64,000 nt of DNA from Ectobius pallidus (Eukaryota; Arthropoda; Insecta; Blattodea; Ectobiidae). Every line of letters begins with the position of its first letter. Within the stretch, counting starts at the first letter, position 1. Below are positions 56,276-64,000 of the stretch, in pieces. Under the pieces are notes generated by a model that made no database searches, was not told the DNA's origin, and was given only the letters and a program-made list of their open reading frames with translations. A program made the translations under genes and the position numbers. The stretch spans positions 22,984,606-23,048,605 of the forward strand of contig CAXKWD010000003.1 in the NCBI GenBank assembly GCA_964059195.1, given 5' to 3'.

Positions 56276-56978
56276 TAAGAGTATTGTATTGACTGGGAGA
56301 CCCGAAGGGAAAAGACCACGTGGAAGACCTAGACGTAGGTGGGAGGACAATCTTAGAACGGATTTATGGGAAGTAAAATTTGTGGGGGATGATTGGATGG
56401 ATTTAGCACAGAATAGGGTTGAATGGCGGACTCAGGTAAGCGCGGCAATGAACCTTCAGGTTCCATAAAATAGATAATATTCCTTTAAGATAGCTTGCTT
56501 AGGAATTGTCTATTGCCATTGAGTAAGTAAGTAAGTAGGTAAGTAAGTAAGTAAGTAGGGTGGCCATTTCTAAGATGTCAGAAAGGAGGACACACTTCTT
56601 CGGTAATCTTGCACAGTATAAAACTTCGGGCAGATATTACATGGTATAACCCTGACTAATTTTACTTAATAACTGCATTTATATAAAATCAATGATTACA
56701 CACTGCAAAAGGGATTTCATTTATATTTATATTTCTGTCCTTTCTTTGACAACCGCAGGAGGTTTTTGTTGTTCAGGAATTCCTTATACAGGAAGTTACA
56801 TGGAATTATACTCTTCCGAGAACAAATTTTATTAATACGCTTTACCGATCCATCAGAGTCTCGAAAAGGGGGACAAATCAACGTCCGGCATAAAGCTGCG
56901 CCGGATGGAGGATTGCTTAGCAAAAAGCCTTACAGTCCGGCCACCCTATAAGTAAGTAAGTAAGTAAGTAAGTAAGTA
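56276..56978 (+). mobile_element. LINE 3' fragment (copy 3), tail split by a MITE
   Basis: The frame at 56289-56468 encodes TGRPEGKRPRGRPRRRWEDN, WMDLAQNRVEWRTQVSAAMN and LQVP, the same C-terminus as the 22.8- and 47.4-kb copies but in plus orientation and truncated further. The 3' sequence 'aggaattgtctattgccatt' leads to a (TAAG)n tail at about 56522-56557. The tail resumes at 56947-56978 after the inserted MITE. Confidence 0.85.
56556..56948. mobile_element. TA-flanked MITE inside the LINE's (TAAG)n tail
   Basis: TA at 56556-56557 and 56947-56948. The ends 'gggtggcc' and 'ggccaccc' are inverse over 8 bp, with partial similarity beyond. About 389 bp, no transposase. The position inside an otherwise continuous microsatellite shows it inserted after the LINE. 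Confidence 0.7.
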
Positions 56979-56984
56979 CAATAG

Positions 56985-57430
56985 TTTTATTTAAACTTTA
57001 GCAAAACAGGGTACTCTAGTATGCAAGAAAACAGGTACATTATACATTGTAATTGACATAAAACTACAGCCCTAATGTACCTTATGGTGAAATAGGGCTA
57101 AAAGAAATTGTATATTAAATAAATAAATAAATTCAATATTTTAGTAAATTAGCCATAATTAGCCAAAATCAGGTGGGTAATTTTCAGAAAATATTTTTAG
57201 CCTCATTGCACGCAAATTAGCCACATTGGCTAAAATCTGGCAACCCCGATTTCAACAGTAATCTTTAAAAATAAACAACATTCAATGATACAGAGTGAAT
57301 GAGTCTGTGTAGTAGTGCTGAGAGAACTACCTTGCCGGGAGAACTACTACTGGGTAGCCTGCAGAACTTCTCGTGCACTGAAATCTCCTCCGACGGGCAC
57401 GCCCCGTACATGCGTGACTCCCGGCTCTCG
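56985..57430. other. No supported gene
   Basis: 'aaattagccataattagcca' and 'aaattagccacattggctaa' form a small repetitive patch (57145-57235). A GC-rich block at 57320-57430 precedes the poly-T run and is unidentified. Confidence 0.45.
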
Positions 57431-57432
57431 CA

Positions 57433-57458
57433 TTTTTTTTTTTTTTTTTTTTTTTTTT
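57433..57458 (+). repeat. Poly-T run (26)
   Basis: Uninterrupted T run following a GC-rich block. Not clearly attached to any retroposon. Confidence 0.9.
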
Positions 57459-57777
57459 CATATTCTCAGAACCCTTGAATTAGTACACGAGAACATAAAC
57501 ATTATTTTCCCATGTCCTTGCATAGATTTGCAGGTTTCACTTTGTGTATCTAATGAAGCGTTCTTCATTAATTCCATCTACCAAAGTCCAGTGACGATGG
57601 TGTCAATATTGCTAGTAAACATGACTTTTTCCACACCTAACAATGTTCAGTGCTACTTCACTTCAACAGTTGGTATCCCTCCCCAAGAATTTACCATCTC
57701 TAGTAACAACAGGAATTTTAATGCCAGGTCTTTAGGGGGTGTAACTGATGGCTATTTAAAGGGAACACAGCCTATAG

Positions 57778-58031
57778 TATTATAGGAGAAAAAATCCTCT
57801 GACACTGAGATTTGAACCCAAGATCTTTGACTATCCGTGCCAATGTTCTACCAACTGAGCTAAGGCAGAGTTCACTTCATAGCGCCAGATGGAACCTCTC
57901 TCCTATGACTGATTGCCCATAATGTTCTACCTCACTCCCAGTGTCAGAGGAATTTTCTCCTATAATATTATCATGTAATGTCCAACAGAGACAATAATCT
58001 GTGGTTCATGAATGCATATGCATATTTCTAT
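57778..58031. mobile_element. tRNA-arm foldback element, copy 2
   Basis: Left arm 'tataggagaaaaaatcctct' onward, with the inverse tRNA-like body (B box as 'gatttgaacccaagatc', A box as 'accaactgagctaaggca'). Core 'tagcgccagatggaacctct', right arm 'cccagtgtcagaggaatttt' and tail 'tcatgtaatgtccaacagag' then 'ctgtggttcatgaatgc'. Arms pair over about 30 bp. A weak 9-bp flanking duplication ('agcctatag'/'agcctacag') may mark its ends. Confidence 0.75.
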
Positions 58032-58044
58032 AGCCTACAGGTTT

Positions 58045-59150
58045 TACCACTATAAAAAACTTGGGTAAGCTGTATCAGGGAAGCAGGGTACGTGCAAAAT
58101 TTAGCGAACTCGGTATGTTAGGGTTTTTGTTTCATACTTTGCAATCAGTAGCGCCAACTTTTGAAAAACATTGGGTGAGCTCAAATTTTCACACTCCCGC
58201 CCCTTATTTGATTAATGAAAAGGACTTATATGGCTATTCGGATAAATATAGAACTGTGTAAGAATAATAATTCGTAATAATTAATGACAATCAACTTAAT
58301 TCAACCGTCAGAAAAAGAGTTGTTATAGCCTATTTAACGAAAACCCTTCAATATTAATAATGTTATATTATGAAATTTTATTTCGGATACCTACTAAAAT
58401 AATGTAGCACAGCACGTTCCAAAATGTGTTTCTCCTGCCTGGAGTAAATTATCGTGTGACTGGGTGTCTGTGGTTGCTTTTCATATATGCCCTTCGGATT
58501 TTTTTTATTTTTTATAAATTGGAATTTAACGTAAGAGCCCGCTATTCTCTAACTAGTAACTAGTATCTAATAAACGAACATGTTAAGGGTCGTTGGTTTA
58601 TTTTGTAATATTGGGTGCACACCTGATATTAGTCCCAGACTTTCTCCATCCTTTTGTGGATAAATGAAACATACATATAATATATTAATTATCATAGGTA
58701 ATCCCACATAGGTAACTTATCTGATAAAACTCATCAACTTGATTTGGATTTATTAAGACTATTCCATGAATAAAAATGTAACGGATTATACAAATAATAA
58801 TTACTTTCGTCCGTTGTTACATAAAAACAAAACTAACAGCTGCGAGATCACGGCATACCATGAATCAACCATCCATGAATCGATTCGAGTTACCATGTTG
58901 TGACCAGTGCGACCAATTATGCATATAAGACATGGTTAACTTAATTCAGGTAAGATAAGAGCAGAACAGAATAAAAGCACAAGAACTGGCTTGCACCGAA
59001 TCGAAATTGTATTTTTAATCAATGTAAATTTCTATTATTTCAATTTCCAAACAAGTTATGATTTCGTGCTTGGCAGCACTTGATGTAGGCCTATTAATCA
59101 CTGCACACTGATGGTTACGTGTGCAGTAAAGAGCAGCACGTTTTACCCGA
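58045..59150. other. No supported gene
   Basis: A 66-codon frame at 58061-58261 has no recognised domain. The rest is AT-rich. Confidence 0.45.
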
Positions 59151-59154
59151 TAAA

Positions 59155-59280
59155 ATGGCATCCTCGCGATTCCTACAAGAATATTGTAAGATAAACGGCC
59201 GTGATTGGTCTATATCCGAGGAACTGCTAAACGTTATTGGTCAATATCAAACACGCGGGCGTATGAGTGGAATAGTCTAA
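59155..59280 (+). CDS. Possible small open frame or first exon (41 codons)
   Basis: ATG at 59155 in a strong context ('gataaaatggc': A at -3, G at +4) opens MASSRFLQEYCKINGRDWSI and continues to a TAA at 59278-59280. Composition is GC-richer and more protein-like than other frames here. A possible splice donor 'gtatgagt' lies at about 59260. I do not recognise the protein. Two 'attgg' (inverted CCAAT) motifs lie inside the frame rather than upstream. It may equally be chance. Confidence 0.25.
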   Translation: MASSRFLQEYCKINGRDWSISEELLNVIGQYQTRGRMSGIV

Positions 59281-59488
59281 ATAAAATAACCTTTTAACAC
59301 TCACTTTTTCAAACCGGAGCTGAACCCAAATTCAGAGTACATCATCTCGCTCTGTCTTCCTGCACCAAGTCAGCGACCTGCAAAAAAAAAAAAAAAAACA
59401 TAGTATTATCATAAGTTCATAGCCTGTAACTTAATATTAAGAGCATTGCAGTTATAGCAATTTCTCTGTTGCATTTGGTAGAGTATTA

Positions 59489-60663
59489 TCTAATATATAA
59501 AGTCGAAAGTGTGTATGTATGTATGTATGTATGTTTGTTCCTTATACAAATCTACATTTCTTTACCAATTTACACGACATTTTGCACACATACCCAGTTA
59601 AGCCCGGGAAGTATAGCTGTCAACATTAAAATTGAAACAAATTAGTCCTTTCCTTGAAAATTATATAATTTCTGCGAATATTATGCAAAAAAAAATGAAA
59701 TCCCATTCAGTTGTCAAGTCAACAGTGTATTGTTTACACAGTTCATTTAGGGCTTTGGGCCTAATAATACTGAGCTATAACAAATTCTGATGCTATCGAT
59801 GTAATACATTGGTGAATATATTTAATGAATAATGAAATATACGAAAATGAAGCACAATATGATAGTCACATAACTGTCTCTACCCTCTACATGGTAAATA
59901 TCGTTTTCTCACTTCACATTTTGATGTAGGATAAGAAATCATATTGCAGGGATAGCTTAAGTGTGTGCCAACGAGTATGCTATTACGTAAATGATGCAAT
60001 GCGATTAGGTTTTCTTTCTATATAGCTACCATTACATTTTCAATTAACTGATACGTTATTCATAACTGTAGGCTTTGTATTAGTTGATAAATAGGAATGT
60101 TTATCATACTTTGATTTAGAAAAAGAGGTCGTATTGCAGGGAGAGTCTTTTCTGATATCTCAGCCTGGGTGACGATACTTTTATCGTTTTTAATGTTTGT
60201 GAAAAAGAGATTCAGATCGATTTCAGTATACTGCTCTTCGCTTATGCGCTCATTAATTTTTACTCTTCATGAAAACGTGGAGATTGAAAAATTATCTTCC
60301 ATGTGTCACCGTATCGCTTTGAAGTATGTAATTAGTAATTGAAATTGCAGATGGCCTTGACATTCTGTTATAACAAATGAATGTGCTCTTGCTACCACAT
60401 TAATCACAAGTCTCAGACCATTACCCAATAATATTTTTAACTTTGAACTATGGTGTTATAGTATCCTCTAGGAGCCATAAAAAGCTATAGGCCTATCTAG
60501 CGTTTTCTGATGGAATAGTTTGAGTGTGATAAATCTTTATCTTCATTTCAAGTTCTACATACATATTATATAAGGACCTAGAGTTTCAAAATCGAAAGTC
60601 CTCCATAAGTTAATTTCAAATTAAAAAATACAAAGCCCGGGCGATGCCGGGCCTTTTCAGCTA
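59489..60663 (+). mobile_element. Helitron, first unit of a head-to-tail dimer
   Basis: Starts TC after A at 59488 ('tctaatatataaagtcgaa'), with a (TATG)n array near the 5' end. It ends with the hairpin 'gcccgggcgatgccgggc' and 'cttttcagcta', running straight into the next unit's TC. The repeat offset is 1175 bp throughout. About 1.17 kb with no Rep/helicase coding capacity. The expected terminal G of CTAG is missing at this internal junction. Confidence 0.8.
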
Positions 60664-61839
60664 TCTAATATATAAAGTCGAAAGTGTGTATGTATGTATG
60701 TATGTATGTTTGTTCCTTATACAAATCTACATTTCTTTACCAATTTACACGACATTTTGCACACATACCCAGTTAAGCCCGGGAAGTATAGCTGTCAACA
60801 TTAAAATTGAAACAAATTAGTCCTTTCCTTGAAAATTATATAATTTCTGCGAATATTATGCAAAAAAAAATGAAATCCCATTCAGTTGTCAAGTCAACAG
60901 TGTATTGTTTACACAGTTCATTTAGGGCTTTGGGCCTAATAATACTGAGCTATAACAAATTCTGATGCTATCGATGTAATACATTGGTGAATATATTTAA
61001 TGAATAATGAAATATACGAAAATGAAGCACAATATGATAGTCACATAACTGTCTCTACCCTCTACATGGTAAATATCGTTTTCTCACTTCACATTTTGAT
61101 GTAGGATAAGAAATCATATTGCAGGGATAGCTTAAGTGTGTGCCAACGAGTATGCTATTACGTAAATGATGCAATGCGATTAGGTTTTCTTTCTATATAG
61201 CTACCATTACATTTTCAATTAACTGATACGTTATTCATAACTGTAGGCTTTGTATTAGTTGATAAATAGGAATGTTTATCATACTTTGATTTAGAAAAAG
61301 AGGTCGTATTGCAGGGAGAGTCTTTTCTGATATCTCAGCCTGGGTGACGATACTTTTATCGTTTTTAATGTTTGTGAAAAAGAGATTCAGATCGATTTCA
61401 GTATACTGCTCTTCGCTTATGCGCTCATTAATTTTTACTCTTCATGAAAACGTGGAGATTGAAAAATTATCTTCCATGTGTCACCGTATCGCTTTGAAGT
61501 ATGTAATTAGTAATTGAAATTGCAGATGGCCTTGACATTCTGTTATAACAAATGAATGTGCTCTTGCTACCACATTAATCACAAGTCTCAGACCATTACC
61601 CAATAATATTTTTAACTTTGAACTATGGTGTTATAGTATCCTCTAGGAGCCATAAAAAGCTATAGGCCTATCTAGCGTTTTCTGATGGAATAGTTTGAGT
61701 GTGATAAATCTTTATCTTCATTTCAAGTTCTACATACATATTATATAAGGACCTAGAGTTTCAAAATCGAAAGTCCTCCATAAGTTAATTTCAAATTAAA
61801 AAATACAAAGCCCGGGCGATGCCGGGCCTTTTCAGCTAG
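60664..61839 (+). mobile_element. Helitron, second unit of the dimer
   Basis: Sequence identical by eye to 59489-60663, ending 'cagctag' with CTAG at 61836-61839 and T following, as expected for a Helitron 3' end inserted at AT. The 6-bp hairpin stem GCCCGG/CCGGGC lies 12 bases before the end. Confidence 0.85.
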
Positions 61840-62035
61840 TCTACAATATAATTCGCCTCAACTAGGGATGGTATTCTGTACGAAAACATATGACTGCAGT
61901 TATATTCAAAATCTTCTTTATTGAATAGCAAGTACAGTCAAGGTCCTCTTTATTCAGTACCTTTATTCAATATGTGATGAAACCACAGTCTATTAGGTCA
62001 TACAGCTGCGAAGCTCTGTATAATTTCTCTATCTG

Positions 62036-62390
62036 GTGTCCTATATTCCCTATGTTGGGGCGAAGGGCTTCCAAGTGGAGGTATCTGTTACCTATGTGAA
62101 TTTTGTTACGCTTATTTTCCGAGAGAAGGCAGAGGGGCAGGTGGTAAGCCCATCGCCTCTCAACACCCTTCCGGAAACTAAGGCATTACTTGGACGTGAC
62201 AGGGCCGAGAAATTTTGTCCAGGGGCTCTAATTTTGGCTTGGAGTTCTTTTACGTGCCGTAAATCTACGACACGGGCCCCCCAGCTTAAAGTCCCTCCCG
62301 GAGGACTCCGTGCCCAGGATTTTTATGTCCTGAAAAATCCATCGACCGGGGCCGGGTTTGATCCTGCGACCTTTTTCCCTAAATAAAAAA
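62036..62390 (+). repeat. SINE family E, long copy
   Basis: 'ggggcgaagggcttccaagt', 'ttttccgagagaaggcagag', 'taagcccatcgcctctcaac', a middle with 'gacagggccgagaaattttg', then 'ccctcccggaggactccgtg' and a B-box-like 'gggtttgatcctgcgacc'. The first half matches the inverse of 1335-1449. The 116-codon frame across it reflects GC-rich repeat sequence and has no known domain. Confidence 0.6.
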
Positions 62391-62465
62391 TGCATCCTTT
62401 TGACAGCTGGTGCGATACTAGCGCTTCCCGTGGTACACAAACAGCACATAAAATTTCTGTGTTGT

Positions 62466-62580
62466 AGCAGATAATAGAGGACCTCAAAACTTGTATCTAT
62501 GTTAAAATCTCAACTTAGAATTTCGGGGTCGAAGACAATACTTCCTCTACCAATAGTAACTATGGTACGGGCAAAGAAAA
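62466..62580 (+). repeat. Repeat shared with 44430-44535
   Basis: 'aggacctcaaaacttgtatc', 'atgttaaaatctcaactt' and 'acaatacttcctctacc' match in order. Confidence 0.7.
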
Positions 62581-62619
62581 TAAAAATACAGTCCCTATAG
62601 ATTTCTTGGTTGGTTGGTA

Positions 62620-62815
62620 TATGTTTATTTAACGGCGGGATGTACTTTAACTTAGGCCTGTAGCCGTGACCGGTGTGCCAGAATTTTGTCCCGCAGGAGT
62701 TTTTTTTACATGTCAGTAAATATACTGACATGGGCCTTTCACATTTATGCATATATAAATGCCGTCGACCTGGGCCGGGATCGAACTCGCAACCTTGGGC
62801 CTACAGATTTCTTAT
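62620..62815 (+). repeat. SINE family F, longer copy
   Basis: 'taacggcgggatgtac', 'ccgtgaccggtgtgccagaa', 'tgccgtcgacctgggccggg' and B-box-like 'gggatcgaactcgcaacc'. A fragment lies at 33585-33665. Phrase structure resembles family E ('catcgaccggggccgggttt'), so the two may be related. Confidence 0.55.
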
Positions 62816-63034
62816 AACCAAGTAGAACAGAAATAAATATATTCCATATTATTTTACAGCTAATGCACAAAATATTCTCCGTCAATACTTCTCCGTCTGC
62901 CCTGTGGTAGGCTGAAATCGCAAAGTAGAGAACAGAAAGTCACTGCCCAACCCATGTCTACAGGAATTAAGTTAAAAGTGAGAGACTAACTTTAGAAACA
63001 AAAATACATCAGAGAGAAGCGTTAGAAATTAATT

Positions 63035-63225
63035 CGGGATCTAATTTCTCACTCAATATACAAACCCGTGTCGGACTGCGAAGAAAACAGTTAATACAAT
63101 GATAGGCCCACAGTTTATTTCTTACTACTCCGTGACTTTACATGGAATATAGATTTTTCTTCCTTCTTGTCCATAATTTCAATACAAATTTTAGGACGAA
63201 CTACTGTATCCTACAGAATATATTT
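63035..63225 (+). repeat. Dispersed repeat Y, copy 3
   Basis: 'gtcggactgcgaagaaaaca', 'gttaatacaatgataggc' and 'aggacgaactactgta' match copies at 34.5 and 41.7 kb. Confidence 0.7.
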
Positions 63226-63444
63226 TTCCTCGTTAGTTAGTTTATTCATACATGGGATACAGCAATAAGCAAAGTTCTGTCAATCTCTCCATTTACCTCA
63301 TCGATGTATTAAAGTTCAATAAATACACAAAACTTTGTAATGATATCTAGTTGATTTTGTAAATCCATTGTAGTTTAGTGTTGTAGTCGCGATATGACTT
63401 TTAGTTAAAGCGACGTTAATATGAATAAATTTAATATCCATAAC

Positions 63445-63690
63445 TCAAGATGTAGGGGAATATTATAGGAGAAAAATTCCTCCGACACTAGGACTTGAAC
63501 CCAGGACCTTTGGCTATTCGCGCCAATGCTCTACCAACTGAGCATTGATCTAGAGCATTGGCGCGAATAGCCAAAGGTCTGGGTTTAAGTCCCAGTGTCG
63601 GAGGAATTTTTCTCCTATAATATTCTCATGTAGTGTCCAACAGAGACAATCTGTGGTTCATGAATGCTTATATATCTATCAAGATGTAGG
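63445..63690. mobile_element. tRNA-arm foldback element, copy 3, with 12-bp target duplications
   Basis: Identical 'tcaagatgtagg' at 63445-63456 and 63679-63690 flank a 222-bp unit. Its arms (63458-63533 and 63551-63625) are tRNA-like bodies in opposite orientation, pairing over about 76 bp around a 17-base loop, with one single-base gap and a few mismatches. The right arm is followed by the family tail ending 'catgaatgcttatatatc', as in the 48.2-kb unit. Each arm carries 'aatttttctcct', a Pol III-type terminator, outside the tRNA body. Confidence 0.88.
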
Positions 63691-63694
63691 CCTA

Positions 63695-64000
63695 ACTTAC
63701 TTGATTAATAAGCATCCTTTTCATCATTTGATATGTAACCTACATATTTAGACGTTACAATAAGATTCCTTCGCAAGATATTCTACAGTAAACGTCAGAT
63801 GTACTATGTAGACGGCAGAGCTGCAATTGAATACTTCAGTAACGCTTTTGGGCAATGGGAAATACAGGTTGGAACTATTTTAACACTTCTTTCTACCGCC
63901 GAGTGCGTTTTTGCCCATCAAGCATTTAACAGGATAACATAATGGAGTATGAACAAAAACATCAGCTATCATTGGCACGTAAGACAGAAAATGGAGTGGC
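63695..64000. other. No supported gene to the window end
   Basis: Mixed composition, nothing recognised. Confidence 0.45.

Noticed and set aside
57315..57785. 156-codon frame including a poly-Phe run
   Set aside because: It reads through a 26-base poly-T tract; the pieces on either side are unrelated and the frame is accidental.
62036..62386. 116-codon frame
   Set aside because: Falls within a GC-rich SINE-like repeat also found near 1.4 kb; not a host gene.

Overview
The window is a gene-poor, AT-rich stretch of a large eukaryotic genome, almost certainly an arthropod and probably an insect. The supporting signs are many degraded mariner, hAT, Helitron and non-LTR elements, several tRNA-derived SINE families, triplet microsatellites and no compact gene structure. 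A cockroach or other polyneopteran is my best guess, because the (TAAG)n-tailed LINE with a GRPRRRW motif is one I associate with cockroach assemblies. That is recollection, not proof. I found no convincing host protein-coding gene. Every long open frame either belongs to a mobile element or is unsupported. A CpG-richer promoter-like patch near 43.1-43.46 kb and a 41-codon frame at 59.16 kb are the only hints of host gene parts.

Layout. 0-12 kb: a hAT-type MITE with a perfect 8-bp target duplication (1.46-2.14 kb) inside an older SINE, two mariner remnants (6.3 and 7.4 kb), SINE copies (8.7, 10.8, 11.7 kb) and a 170-bp tandem duplication (9.9 kb). 12-24 kb: TTA microsatellites, SINEs, a tRNA-bearing foldback (17.9 kb), a mariner end (18.2 kb), a hAT MITE (20.3 kb) and a LINE insertion with target duplications (22.8 kb). 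24-34 kb: a Helitron (25 kb), a 354-bp near-perfect palindrome (27.74-28.09 kb), a diverged tandem duplication (28.3-29.1 kb), a TA-flanked element with 29-bp perfect inverted ends (29.7-30.5 kb), a SINE (32.4 kb) and a palindrome of 21-bp repeats split at its centre by a mariner-type MITE (32.75-33.18 kb). 34-48 kb: a TTAA-flanked element, a hAT MITE, a promoter-like patch, a transposon exactly bracketed by a ~170-bp direct duplication (44.8-45.9 kb) and a second LINE insertion (47.4 kb). 48-64 kb: a tRNA-Phe-like mobile unit with 13-bp duplications (48.2 kb), LINE 3' ends (48.8 and 52.5 kb), a hAT MITE (51.1 kb), a Helitron (53.4 kb), SINEs, a MITE nested in a LINE tail (56.6 kb), a head-to-tail Helitron dimer (59.5-61.8 kb) and another tRNA-arm foldback (63.45-63.69 kb).

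The most unusual material is structural. A mobile family carries a tRNA-like body with its own T-run terminator and recurs as head-to-head hairpins. Two inverted repeats share a direct-repeat architecture that looks like template switching. A satellite-armed palindrome has a transposon in its exact centre. The octamer TAGGCCTA is strongly over-represented across otherwise unique sequence. All identities and counts were read by eye.
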